NCBI GenBank assembly: GCA_049520215.1
Contig: JBEKPZ010000185.1
Location: 1-24,283 of the forward strand
Direction: 5' to 3'
From: Bog-159 sp049520215
GTDB lineage: Bacteria; Acidobacteriota; Terriglobia; Bryobacterales; Bryobacteraceae
Length of the DNA: 24,283 nucleotides
Shown here piece after piece: positions 15,431 through 23,002 of the stretch. Position 1 is the first letter of the stretch. Every line of letters starts with the position of its first letter. The notes under the pieces are model-generated. The model did not search any database. It was not told the origin of the DNA and worked only from the letters and a program-made list of their open reading frames with translations. The position numbers and the translations under genes are program-made.

Positions 15431-15720
15431 GCCTGCGGCTCCTGCTCGCAAACCCGGCCGGCGATCATCTTCACCAGATCCTGAATGGTTTCCAGTTGCT
15501 GCCACTGTTCCAACCCGAAAGCGCAGCCGAAGTCCTGTTCGATGGTGGTTACCAGCACCACTTGGGCCAGCGAATCCAATTGCAGGGCGTCCACCAGCGA
15601 GACGCTGGGGCCGATCGCTTGGATCTGTTCCGGCGTCAGGTTAAGCTGTTCGCCGGCGATCTTCTTCAGGTGCTCCAGGATCGTTTCTTCATTCCATTTA
15701 ACGAGTGTCGGTTCGGGCAT
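15427..15720 (-). CDS. Acyl carrier protein
   Basis: A 97-residue stand-alone carrier protein. The phosphopantetheine attachment site is Ser50 in LQLDSLAQVVLV, within the usual four-helix pattern (EQLNLTPEQIQAIGPSVSLV before it and DLVKMIAGRV after it). The start ATG 15720 is preferred because AGAGG lies 4 nt before it. The in-frame ATG at 15735 has no such signal. The gene begins 21 bp after the acyl-CoA synthetase gene and overlaps the FAAL-like gene by 4 bp (ATGA). It probably receives an acyl group from one of these ligases. It would need a 4'-phosphopantetheinyl transferase encoded elsewhere. Which acyl chain it carries, and for what product, cannot be told from the sequence. Confidence 0.92.
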   Translation of the reverse strand: MPEPTLVKWNEETILEHLKKIAGEQLNLTPEQIQAIGPSVSLVDALQLDSLAQVVLVTTIEQDFGCAFGLEQWQQLETIQDLVKMIAGRVCEQEPQA

Positions 15721-15724
15721 GAGG

Positions 15725-15729
15725 CCTCT
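15725..15729 (-). promoter_or_regulatory. Ribosome binding site deciding the ACP start
   Basis: AGAGG on the minus strand lies 4 nt before ATG 15720. The alternative ATG 15735 has no such signal, so the shorter 97-residue product is preferred. Confidence 0.45.
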
Positions 15730-15741
15730 TTCCATTATGTT

Positions 15742-17592
15742 TTATAACTGCCTGCTGAACACGGCCTGTTCGGGCCGCGGAATGACTAGGGGATCTTCCT
15801 GCTGGTACATCTGCCGGATCCATTCTGCGTACTTACGTTCCAGTACCGAGCGACGCACTTTCTGCGTGGGCGTCACCAGTTCGGTATCCAACAAAGCCTC
15901 CTCGTTGAGGAAGCAGAATCGTTTGGCCCGCTCGAACGAGGAGAACCCGGCTTGCAAGCTCTCCAATTGCTCGCGGAACAGCGCCACTACGGGGGGCGCC
16001 AGCAGCAATTCATCGAAGCTGCTGAAAACCAGCCCGTGGTGGGTGGCCACGCGCGCCACGTTCTCCGGGTGGGCCACGATCAGGGCGCTAACGAACTTGC
16101 GGCCATCCCCGACGATCAGCGCCTGCTGGATATAGAGGCTACGCTCGAGTGCATGTTCCAAGGGTGCGCAAGCCACATTCTTGCCGTTCGAGAGAACCAG
16201 GATTTCCTTGCGACGGCCCGTGATCGTGAGGTATCCATCGGCATCCACGCTGCCCAAGTCGCCGGTGTGCAGCCAGCCGTCCGATTCGAATACCTGGCGA
16301 GTGGCGGCTTCGTCCTTATAGTAGCCGAGCATCACGTGCGGACCACGCGTGAGGATCTCGCCATCATCGGCGATGCGCACTTCCACGCCCGGCAACGCAG
16401 GTCCCACGGAACCAATCTTCTCCCGGTGAAATTCGTTGAGCGTGATCACGGGCGAGGTTTCCGTCATACCATAGCCTTGCAGTACGTCGAAACCGGCCGC
16501 CCGGAAGAATAGCTCCACATCGGGGTTGAGCCAGGCGCCCCCGGAGATGAAGTATTTGAGGCCCCACAACTGGCGATGCACTTTGGGAAAGACCAGCAGG
16601 TTGGCCAGTGGCGCCAGCAGTTTGTGGCGCAGACCACAAGAAACGATGGTCTGCCCCACACCCCCGGCCCGCGCGCGCGCCACCGCGGCCTCGATCAACT
16701 TCCCGGCGATAGCGCGGCGGTGCGGCACGAGCTGGGCGATTTGAGCCTCCACGGCTTCCTTCACCTTCTCCAGAATCCGCGGGACGACGCCTATAATGTC
16801 GGGCCGGTGTATAGGCAGCAATTCTTTCAGATCGTGTGGATCGCCGTAAGCAATGCGCACGCCTTCGTGGAAGTAGCCATAGCTGAGCGTGCGCTCCAAA
16901 ACATGCGGCAGCGGCAGGACAGAGAGCGCCTGGTGGGCGGTATTCGACGGGACGCGCGCCAAGCTGCCGCGCAGATCGGACACGATGTTGCCGTGCGAGA
17001 GCATCACGCCCTTGGGTGTGCCCGTGGTACCGGAAGTATAGACGATGGTGGCCAGATCGTGCGGCGCGGCCGCCAGCGATTCGGCGCGGATAAGGCGCAC
17101 GGCCGCCTCGTCAAATGTCGGCGCCTCGGCGACGATCCGCGGCAAGGAAGTGGGGATGCCGGGCGTCTCTTCCATGGCAACGATCTTCTCCATCTCCGCC
17201 AATTCCGGCAGGAGCGGTTGCAGGATTTCCCATTGCTTTGCGCCGGCGATAATGGCCGCCCGGCACCCGCTGTGCCGCAATAGGTAGGCGATCTGCGAGG
17301 GCGACAGCGTGTTGTAAACCGGCACCACCACCAAGCGCGAAAGCAACAGTGCGAAATCGGCGATGTGCCATTCCGGCCGGTTCTCGGAGAACACCGCCAC
17401 CCGGTCGTCGGGCGCCAGACCGGAACCGAGCAGGAAATGCCGTAGCGCAAAAACCGAACGCGAGAAACGCTCCGTGGACCACACCATCAACTCGCCGCGA
17501 TTTTGAAAGCTCAGCAGCCGGTCGAAGCGGTAATGGTCCAGATGGTAAAAGAAAAGATGGTTCAGCGTGGTGACGCTGTCGTTCGGCTGCAT
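15742..17592 (-). CDS. Long-chain acyl-CoA synthetase (AMP-forming)
   Basis: A 616-residue ANL-superfamily enzyme of the long-chain fatty acid-CoA ligase type, which makes acyl-AMP and then acyl-CoA. The ATP loop is YTSGTTGTPKGVMLSHGN (185-202). LPLPHVLERTLSYGYF lies at 226-241 and the adenine-binding motif GYGMTETSP at 373-381. HTGDLGSVDADGYLTITGR (442-460) ends in the hinge region RRKEILVLSNGKNV, and the C-terminal catalytic lysine is Lys578 in TPTQKVRR. The length is normal for the family and no motif is missing. The start is ATG 17592, with GGA 8-10 nt upstream. It leads a three-gene minus-strand operon with the ACP and the FAAL-like gene, so the block carries two different fatty-acid-activating enzymes around one carrier. 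The operon probably has its own promoter in the 122-bp gap upstream, though I cannot identify it. Confidence 0.93.
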   Translation of the reverse strand: MQPNDSVTTLNHLFFYHLDHYRFDRLLSFQNRGELMVWSTERFSRSVFALRHFLLGSGLAPDDRVAVFSENRPEWHIADFALLLSRLVVVPVYNTLSPSQIAYLLRHSGCRAAIIAGAKQWEILQPLLPELAEMEKIVAMEETPGIPTSLPRIVAEAPTFDEAAVRLIRAESLAAAPHDLATIVYTSGTTGTPKGVMLSHGNIVSDLRGSLARVPSNTAHQALSVLPLPHVLERTLSYGYFHEGVRIAYGDPHDLKELLPIHRPDIIGVVPRILEKVKEAVEAQIAQLVPHRRAIAGKLIEAAVARARAGGVGQTIVSCGLRHKLLAPLANLLVFPKVHRQLWGLKYFISGGAWLNPDVELFFRAAGFDVLQGYGMTETSPVITLNEFHREKIGSVGPALPGVEVRIADDGEILTRGPHVMLGYYKDEAATRQVFESDGWLHTGDLGSVDADGYLTITGRRKEILVLSNGKNVACAPLEHALERSLYIQQALIVGDGRKFVSALIVAHPENVARVATHHGLVFSSFDELLLAPPVVALFREQLESLQAGFSSFERAKRFCFLNEEALLDTELVTPTQKVRRSVLERKYAEWIRQMYQQEDPLVIPRPEQAVFSRQL

Positions 17593-17714
17593 GCGGCTTC
17601 CATGGGATTAGGCAGATTAACGCTTGGTGTCTTTGAAGCTAACACGAAAGCCACTGTAGAATCAAGCGAATGCGGGCCAATCAGGGCTATGCCGGTACCA
17701 GTAAACGGCGCGCA
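17593..17714. other. Intergenic region between the initiation and acyl operons
   Basis: This 122-bp gap separates two minus-strand operons. It probably contains a promoter for the acyl-CoA synthetase operon or a terminator for the WecA-like gene. I see no strong hairpin and no consensus promoter in it. Confidence 0.35.
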
Positions 17715-18752
17715 TCAGGCACATGCTTGACGAGAGCCCTCCGCGTCCACCTCCCGGCGGCGAAACCGAATCAACTCCGGCCGAGGATAGCCGGGTAGCG
17801 TTGCCAGCGACAGTGCGAACGTACCGAGGAGCACGAGGAGCAACCCTCCCGCGGCGAACAGGGCATCCGGCATCCAATGAATCATGATACCCAGGCTGGA
17901 TCCAAACGCTGTCAGCAGCCAGAGGATCCAGACGACTTGCCGCTGGTCCAGTCCTTGCGATGCTAGGCGGTGGGAGCTGTGATCGCGTCCTCCCCGCGAG
18001 ATGGGCCGCCCTGTGAGCTTGCGTAGAGCCGAAACCAACACCGTGTCGAAAATCGGATAGGCAAATGTCAGCGCCGGGTAAAAGAAGCAGGTCAACAGAG
18101 GCCCCTTATGCGGCGCCGGGCCCGCCAGAGTCAACGCGCCTAACGCAAAGCCGGCAGGCAGGCTTCCGCAGTCACCCATGAAAATGCGCGCCGGATGGTA
18201 GTTGAAGACCAGAAAACCGGCGAATGCCGCCGCCAGTATGGCGCACAGATCCGCATCCGCCCGGTATCCTTCGGAAGCCAGCAGCCAGGAGCGGAACAGA
18301 GCGATGACAATCACCACTCCGGCGCACAGCCCATCCATGTTGTCGATCAGGTTGAAGGCGTTGGTGATCATCACCATCCAGAACATGCTCAGCGCCACGT
18401 TGGGCAGATACCACGGAGTCGCGGGAAAGGCTACGCCGCCCAGGACCACAAAGCCGGCCACCGTCACCTGCACGGCCAGTTTGAGCGCTGGGGGGAAGCG
18501 CAGACGGTCGTCGAGAAATCCGAAGATCCAGAGCGCCGCCACGGCCCATGCGATGCGCGGATAGCGGCCGGGATACGCCAGCCAGTAAGCCACCGCGCAA
18601 CTCAAAAAAATCGCCAAGCCTCCGCTCGAAGGTGTGGGTAGGGCATGCCAGCGGTCAGCCCGCGGCGCCGCCGTGAGTCCCAGCCAGGAGTCTGCTCGGA
18701 TTTGCAGCCTCGTCAGCAGCGCCGATAGCACACCGGTGAAAAGAATCAGCAT
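17715..18752 (-). CDS. WecA/MraY-like polyprenyl-phosphate sugar-1-phosphate transferase
   Basis: A polytopic membrane enzyme of about 345 residues and roughly ten helices that moves a sugar-1-phosphate from a UDP-sugar to undecaprenyl phosphate, starting a lipid-linked glycan. Conserved parts are RWHALPTPSSGGLAI (34-48), the Asp pair in FLDDRLRFP (79-87), NAFNLIDNMDGL (131-142), the metal-binding FMGDCGSLPAG (191-201) and RDHSSHRL (256-263), which corresponds to the HIHH-type loop. The start ATG 18752 is 2 nt after the epimerase stop. An ATG at 18797 would overlap the epimerase by 43 bp and add a tail not typical of the family. It is the last gene of a four-gene operon that can provide the first sugars of the glycan. 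Whether GlcNAc or another sugar is transferred is not visible. Confidence 0.93.
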   Translation of the reverse strand: MLILFTGVLSALLTRLQIRADSWLGLTAAPRADRWHALPTPSSGGLAIFLSCAVAYWLAYPGRYPRIAWAVAALWIFGFLDDRLRFPPALKLAVQVTVAGFVVLGGVAFPATPWYLPNVALSMFWMVMITNAFNLIDNMDGLCAGVVIVIALFRSWLLASEGYRADADLCAILAAAFAGFLVFNYHPARIFMGDCGSLPAGFALGALTLAGPAPHKGPLLTCFFYPALTFAYPIFDTVLVSALRKLTGRPISRGGRDHSSHRLASQGLDQRQVVWILWLLTAFGSSLGIMIHWMPDALFAAGGLLLVLLGTFALSLATLPGYPRPELIRFRRREVDAEGSRQACA

Positions 18753-18754
18753 CT

Positions 18755-19747
18755 CTACAGCGCCGCCGCCAGGGCGCGTTTTGGCAAACGAACCCATTCA
18801 TAATCCACTACCCGCCGCACGATGGCTTCGAGCGAAGTCTCCGGCCGATAGTGCACCAGGCTTTCCAGTTTCCGGAGACAGGGCACGCGCCGCGGCATGT
18901 CTTCGAACCCGGGGCCGTAGGCTTGATCGTAAGGAATGTGTTCGAGACGCGACGGCGATCCGGTAATTTCTCTGACCAGCGCCGCCAACTCGTTGATGGT
19001 CACCTCCTGGTTGTTGCCGATGTTGATGACCTCTCCGACGGCTGCCGGCGTTTGGGAGAGGCGCACCAGAGCCTCCACCACGTCGCCGATGTAAGAGAAG
19101 CAGCGGCGCTGTTCGCCGGTCTCGTGGATGATCAAGGGTTCGCCCCGCAGCGCCTGGCGCACGAAGGTAGGCAGAACCATGCCATAGCGGCCGGTCTGGC
19201 GCGGCCCCACCGTATTGAAAAAGCGCAGCACCGTTACGGGCAGGCAGCGTTCGCGCCAGTAGGCCAGCGCCAGCCACTCATCCAGCGCTTTCGAGGCGGC
19301 GTAACTCCAGCGGCCGATGTGCGTGGGACCGAGCACCAGGTCGTCGCCCTCGCGGAAAGGCTGGCGCACGCTCTTGCCGTAAACTTCAGAGGTGGATGCC
19401 AGCAGTACCGGCTTGCTTTTCTTGGCCGCGCAGCGCAACACCACCTCGGTGCCATGCACATTGGTCTCAATGGTGCGCACTGGGCTGTCCACGATGAGCT
19501 TCACGCCTACCGCCGCCGCCAGATGGAAAATCATGTCGGCGCAGTCCACCATCTCGCCGACCAGGGGTTCATTGAAGACCGACTCGATGCGGTATGAAAA
19601 CGCGGGTTTGGTCTTCAGATGCGCGATGTTTTCAAATGCGCCCGTCGAAAGATCGTCGAGCACGGCAACGCGCCACCCCTCCGACAGACAGCGCTCCGCC
19701 AGATGCGATCCAATAAACCCGGCCCCGCCGGTAATCAAGACGTTCAC
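18755..19747 (-). CDS. NAD-dependent sugar-nucleotide epimerase/dehydratase (extended SDR)
   Basis: A 330-residue extended short-chain dehydrogenase acting on a nucleotide sugar. It starts with MNVLITGGAGFIGSH, giving the dinucleotide-binding GGAGFIG at 7-13. The catalytic serine region TSEVYGK lies near 119-125, and the Tyr-Lys pair is YAASK (149-153). RFFNTVGPRQTGRYGMV and RCFSYIGDVVEAL are substrate-binding segments like those in UDP-glucuronate decarboxylases and UDP-glucose 4-epimerases. I cannot decide between these reactions. The start is GTG 19747, with the strong ribosome binding site GGGAGGA 4 nt upstream and GTGA overlap with the glycosyltransferase stop. A longer frame to 19786 would only add residues inside that gene. 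It likely supplies an activated sugar to the neighbouring glycosyltransferases. Confidence 0.92.
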   Translation of the reverse strand: MNVLITGGAGFIGSHLAERCLSEGWRVAVLDDLSTGAFENIAHLKTKPAFSYRIESVFNEPLVGEMVDCADMIFHLAAAVGVKLIVDSPVRTIETNVHGTEVVLRCAAKKSKPVLLASTSEVYGKSVRQPFREGDDLVLGPTHIGRWSYAASKALDEWLALAYWRERCLPVTVLRFFNTVGPRQTGRYGMVLPTFVRQALRGEPLIIHETGEQRRCFSYIGDVVEALVRLSQTPAAVGEVINIGNNQEVTINELAALVREITGSPSRLEHIPYDQAYGPGFEDMPRRVPCLRKLESLVHYRPETSLEAIVRRVVDYEWVRLPKRALAAAL

Positions 19748-20913
19748 AGATTCCTCCCTAAGATTGATCCCAGTTTCTTTTTCCACAGCAACTCGCGGTA
19801 TAAGGCGTCCAGGTTTGCCACGAGCGTTTCCTTGCGGTATTGCCGCGACGCGAAGGCGCGTCCCGCGAGTCCCATGCGCGATACCAGCAGCCGGCTATCG
19901 GCCAGGGCCTTCAGTGCGCCAGCTAATGCGGTAGCGTCGGACTCCACCAGGACGCCGTTGGCGTACCAGCGCGCGCCGCCGCTAGCGCGCTCGGAGATTC
20001 CCGAAACCATGTCCACCACTCCACCCACGGCGGTCGAGACAAACGGCCGAGCCGCCGCCATGCCCTGGATAAGCGCCACCGGCGTGCCTTCGTTGCGCGA
20101 AGTCTGCAACACCACATGGCACCGCGCCATCACCGGCAGGATGTCCCTTTGCCAACCCAACCATTCGACGCGCCTGCCATACCGGTCGAGAAGGCCTTTC
20201 AGCAGCGTGCGGTCCGGCCCATCGCCCGCGATCACGAACTGTGTGTCCTGGCCACGTTGCAGCGTGTTTTCGATGGTGGCGGCCAACAGGGCGATGTTCT
20301 TCACCGGCACCAGGCGGCCGAACCAGCCTACCGTTAGCGGACCGCTTTCTGGCGGCGGACGCAGCGCGAAATAGTCGTCCAGGTCCAGCCCTAGAGGCAC
20401 GATGCGGAACTTGCGCGGCGGAGCGATGTGAAACTTAGCACTCAGCTCCGTGGCCTGCTGCGGCGACAAGACGCACAGTGCGTCGGTGAAGCAGGCCAGT
20501 AGCCGCTCGACGCACCGGAATACACCTGCCTGGGAACGCGAGAAGTATTCATTCAGACTATTGCCATGAAACGTGTGGATGACGATCGGCACGCCGCTCA
20601 GCACCGCTGCCAGACGTCCCAGGCATCCGGCCATGGCTGTGTGGGTGTGCACGATGGCGGGCCGCTCGCGCCGCAACAGCCGCCACAACCGCCAGAGCGC
20701 TTTCAGGTTGCGCCATGGCCGCACCGAGCGCGACAACTCCGGCACCCAGAACACGCGGTCGGCGGCCCGCAGCAGGTAGCTCATGTCCCCGTCTTCCGGC
20801 TCGCAACTTCCCGCCACCAGCACGGTGCGATATCTCAGCGCGGCCATCTCCCGCGTCACCAGCAGCATGTGCATTGTGGGGCCGCCTATATTCAGGCGGG
20901 TGACGACGCTCAC
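19744..20913 (-). CDS. GT4-family glycosyltransferase
   Basis: A 389-residue GT-B glycosyltransferase. The N-terminal acceptor domain begins MSVVTRLNIGGPTMHM, with the usual glycine-rich loop at 10-12, and contains IVHTHTAMAGCLGR (87-100) and HTFHGNSLNEYFSR (113-126). The donor domain includes GWFGRLVPVKN (196-206), FVIAGDGPDR (226-235) and RNEGTPVALIQGMAAARP (273-290). In the last motif the second acidic residue of the family E-x7-E pair is Gln283 instead of Glu. The start GTG 20913 shares GTGA with the stop of the upstream CapK-like gene. An ATG at 20994 with GGAG before it is possible but would overlap that gene by 85 bp and add an untypical 27-residue tail. It probably adds an early sugar to the lipid-linked glycan. 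Confidence 0.9.
   Translation of the reverse strand: MSVVTRLNIGGPTMHMLLVTREMAALRYRTVLVAGSCEPEDGDMSYLLRAADRVFWVPELSRSVRPWRNLKALWRLWRLLRRERPAIVHTHTAMAGCLGRLAAVLSGVPIVIHTFHGNSLNEYFSRSQAGVFRCVERLLACFTDALCVLSPQQATELSAKFHIAPPRKFRIVPLGLDLDDYFALRPPPESGPLTVGWFGRLVPVKNIALLAATIENTLQRGQDTQFVIAGDGPDRTLLKGLLDRYGRRVEWLGWQRDILPVMARCHVVLQTSRNEGTPVALIQGMAAARPFVSTAVGGVVDMVSGISERASGGARWYANGVLVESDATALAGALKALADSRLLVSRMGLAGRAFASRQYRKETLVANLDALYRELLWKKKLGSILGRNL
19752..19758 (-). promoter_or_regulatory. Strong ribosome binding site fixing the GTG start of the epimerase
   Basis: GGGAGGA on the minus strand lies 4 nt before GTG 19747. It is the best Shine-Dalgarno sequence seen in the window and shows that the upstream 13 codons of open frame are not used. 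Confidence 0.75.
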
Positions 20914-22253
20914 GACTTTGGGAAATTTCGCGGCAGGCGCGAAATCACGAACCGGAACTTGCCCGTAGTCGAGCGCGGAATACGATCGGTGCATTCAAAC
21001 TCCAGATGGATACTCCGTCCCACACGGGCGCGGAGGTTGTTCTCCAGCATTTGCAGATCTGCGGCGGCAAATCCCGCCGCGGGCACGAAGCGGACGCGCA
21101 GCACGTCCAGCGATTCCTGCTCGAGCTGGCTCTCGACAATGTTGCGGACGCCCTTCAACACCGGATCCAGACGCCCTAGAAAACCGCGCTCGCGGGTATA
21201 GATAAAATCGTCAAGCCGGCCGCCGATCTCCTCGATAACCGGCATGCCGCGGCCGCAGGGACAGCTTGCGGTGGCGAAGCGCGCGGTATCGCCCACGTGG
21301 TAGCGCACCAACGGCATGGCATCGTTCACAAGGCCTGTCAGCACCACTTCGCCCATCTCGCCCAGGGCCGCGGGCGCGCCGTCCGGACGCAAGATCTCGG
21401 TCAATCCGGCCAGCGGATGGGTATGCATGCGTCGGGCTTCGCATTCGTACCAGAAGCTCTGCATCTCCGCCTGTCCGTACTGGTCGAAAACACGCGTCGC
21501 GAAGGTCTCCTCAATGGCGCGGCGCTGGTGATCGAGCAGTGTTTCGGCGGAAGGGAGAGCGGCTTTGAGCCGCGGCGCGGGTCGACCCGACTGCCGGTAG
21601 TATTCCGCCAGCACGTACATCGACGACGGATAGCCGGAGAGATACGCCGGACGGAAACGCTCCAGAGCCGCGGCGTAGAACGGCAAGTTGGCCGGCAGCA
21701 GGTGGACGGTCGACAGCAATAGCGAGCGGTTGGCCAGGTCCCGACGCCAGAAGATCTTCGATGAGGCCGGGGTGGGCGGCACAATCATCTTCCCAGTGAA
21801 CTGGCCCCGCCGGTCGCTTTTGGTGACACCGGCCGTGTTCCGGCACAACTCGACGAAGGCCCACATCTTGCGCATCGCCTGGCGGCTGTAGTAAACGGTG
21901 AGCGGCTTTCCCGTGGTGCCGCTGGTGTGCCAGGGAATCAGCGCCCGTCGCGGAAACGTATCCGCGATGAAAGCCTCAGGCTGGTCGCGGATTTGATCCT
22001 TAGTAGTGTGTACTGCCGCGCCGTGCTTCCGATAGTACGGTACGTGGGTGGCAGCGAATTGGAGCAACCGTTTCAAGCCGGCGGTTTGCAGTTCGCACAA
22101 TTCGTCCGCTGGCAGGTACTCGGTGCGCTTCAGCGCGCTCAAATATTCCTGGAATATCCCACCATAGCGCCAACGGTAATATCTGGCGCCCTGGGCCGTG
22201 GCGCATGCGTGCTGCAAGGGAATAGGCAGTGCGGAATAGATTTGTTGCAGCAT
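20910..22253 (-). CDS. CapK/PaaK-like adenylate-forming enzyme
   Basis: A protein of about 447 residues related to phenylacetate-CoA ligase, coenzyme F390 synthetase and the capsule protein CapK. The ATP loop is WHTSGTTGKPLTVYYS (108-123), the adenine-binding motif is DQYGQAEMQSF (257-267), and RYHVGDTARF (317-326) precedes the cysteine pair CPCGR (331-335) and GRLDDF. The terminal lysine is Lys432 in TTGKFRF. The N-terminal MLQQIYSALPIPLQ is typical of the capsule-associated subgroup, so ATG 22253 is chosen. A TTG at 22274 is the outermost possible start, just after an in-frame TAG. It is the first gene of the operon with a GT4, an epimerase and a WecA-like transferase. Such genes recur in exopolysaccharide clusters, perhaps activating an acid used to modify the glycan, but the substrate is unknown. 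Confidence 0.9.
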   Translation of the reverse strand: MLQQIYSALPIPLQHACATAQGARYYRWRYGGIFQEYLSALKRTEYLPADELCELQTAGLKRLLQFAATHVPYYRKHGAAVHTTKDQIRDQPEAFIADTFPRRALIPWHTSGTTGKPLTVYYSRQAMRKMWAFVELCRNTAGVTKSDRRGQFTGKMIVPPTPASSKIFWRRDLANRSLLLSTVHLLPANLPFYAAALERFRPAYLSGYPSSMYVLAEYYRQSGRPAPRLKAALPSAETLLDHQRRAIEETFATRVFDQYGQAEMQSFWYECEARRMHTHPLAGLTEILRPDGAPAALGEMGEVVLTGLVNDAMPLVRYHVGDTARFATASCPCGRGMPVIEEIGGRLDDFIYTRERGFLGRLDPVLKGVRNIVESQLEQESLDVLRVRFVPAAGFAAADLQMLENNLRARVGRSIHLEFECTDRIPRSTTGKFRFVISRLPRNFPKS

Positions 22254-22274
22254 TTCAGGGGATGCGTTTTTCAA

Positions 22275-22461
22275 TAACTATGTATGGATCGATACGGCTT
22301 TTATCTCTGAAAATGTGGGAAGTTTTGCGGCACGGGAAAACTTGTGAGGAAGGGACTACGGCCTGCCACACCAACGGGATATGCTAGCTTTGTCGTCTGC
22401 GCACCGTGCTCGAACTCGGCAGGCCACGAAAAACGATGGCCTGCCCCACGGCTAACCTGCG
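22275..22461. other. Intergenic region upstream of the CapK-like operon with several inverted repeats
   Basis: This 187-bp gap must carry the leader of the CapK-like operon. It contains AAGTTTT/AAAACTT (22320-22326 and 22337-22343), a 7-bp inverted repeat with a 10-nt loop. It also holds three copies of a GGCCTGCC-type segment able to pair in two exclusive ways. I saw no convincing -35/-10 pair on the minus strand. Confidence 0.5.
22418..22445. terminator. Hairpin downstream of the Uma2 gene
   Basis: GGCAGGCCA (22418-22426) and TGGCCTGCC (22437-22445) form a perfect 9-bp stem with a 10-nt loop, starting 17 nt after the Uma2 stop. No T run follows, so it may be a dispersed hairpin repeat acting as a terminator or mRNA stabiliser. 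A third related segment (GGCCTGCC, 22360-22367) can pair with 22418-22425 instead. Confidence 0.5.
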
Positions 22462-22992
22462 TCACTCGGTGGATTCGTCCAACCTCGCGAACAGGTCCTT
22501 GAAGTCCACGCGACCAACCAATTCGGTCTCCAACACCAGATCGGCGCAATAGCGGATGCCTTCGCGGTCGGCTTCCTGCACGGTACGCCTGTAGGGATCT
22601 GCTATCCAGATGTGCGAAACGCCGAACCGCAGATAGTCGGCCACTCGCGCCAGCGTGTCCGCGGTCTCATCGTCCGGAGACAGGATCTCGACAATCAAGT
22701 GGGGTGGCGTGGCCAGCACAGGCTCCGCGTGGTAGGGCAGCGCCATCACGCAGACATCCGGGATGCGGTATCGGTGCTTCGTTCCCAGTACGCGCAACCG
22801 CTGTTCGGTGAAGACGTGGAACCTGCGAGAGCGCTCCAACGGTAAGAGGACACCGACAGCGAGTGTCTGCAGGCGGCTGTGCTTACGTTCGCCCACGTGT
22901 CGCTCCACAAGTTCCCCGTCCACGTACTCCATATCCGGACGGTAGGTAGTCCGCAGATACTCTTCGACTGGAACACTGGTCGACGTCGCCAT
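22462..22992 (-). CDS. Uma2-family (DUF820) nuclease-fold protein
   Basis: A 176-residue protein of the Uma2/DUF820 family, which has a PD-(D/E)xK restriction-endonuclease-like fold; many members have no known role. The N-terminal pattern TSVPVEEYLRTTYRPDMEYV leads into DGELVER. RYRIPDVCVM carries the candidate catalytic Asp79, and PPHLIVEILSPDD carries Glu102. These are followed by TLARVADYLRFGVSHIWIADP, all in the family order. The length is normal. The start is ATG 22992, with only a weak ribosome binding site, 10 bp after the DUF362 gene's stop on the same strand. A hairpin lies 17 bp downstream. Its expansion in many genomes has been connected loosely to mobile DNA; nothing here links it to glycan synthesis. 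Confidence 0.93.
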   Translation of the reverse strand: MATSTSVPVEEYLRTTYRPDMEYVDGELVERHVGERKHSRLQTLAVGVLLPLERSRRFHVFTEQRLRVLGTKHRYRIPDVCVMALPYHAEPVLATPPHLIVEILSPDDETADTLARVADYLRFGVSHIWIADPYRRTVQEADREGIRYCADLVLETELVGRVDFKDLFARLDESTE

Positions 22993-23002
22993 GCACTTAA
23001 GT

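Noticed and set aside
20914..20994. N-terminal extension of the GT4 gene to ATG 20994
   Set aside because: A GGAG lies before it, so it is not impossible, but it requires an 85-bp overlap and adds residues unlike GT4 N-termini; the GTGA junction is more natural.
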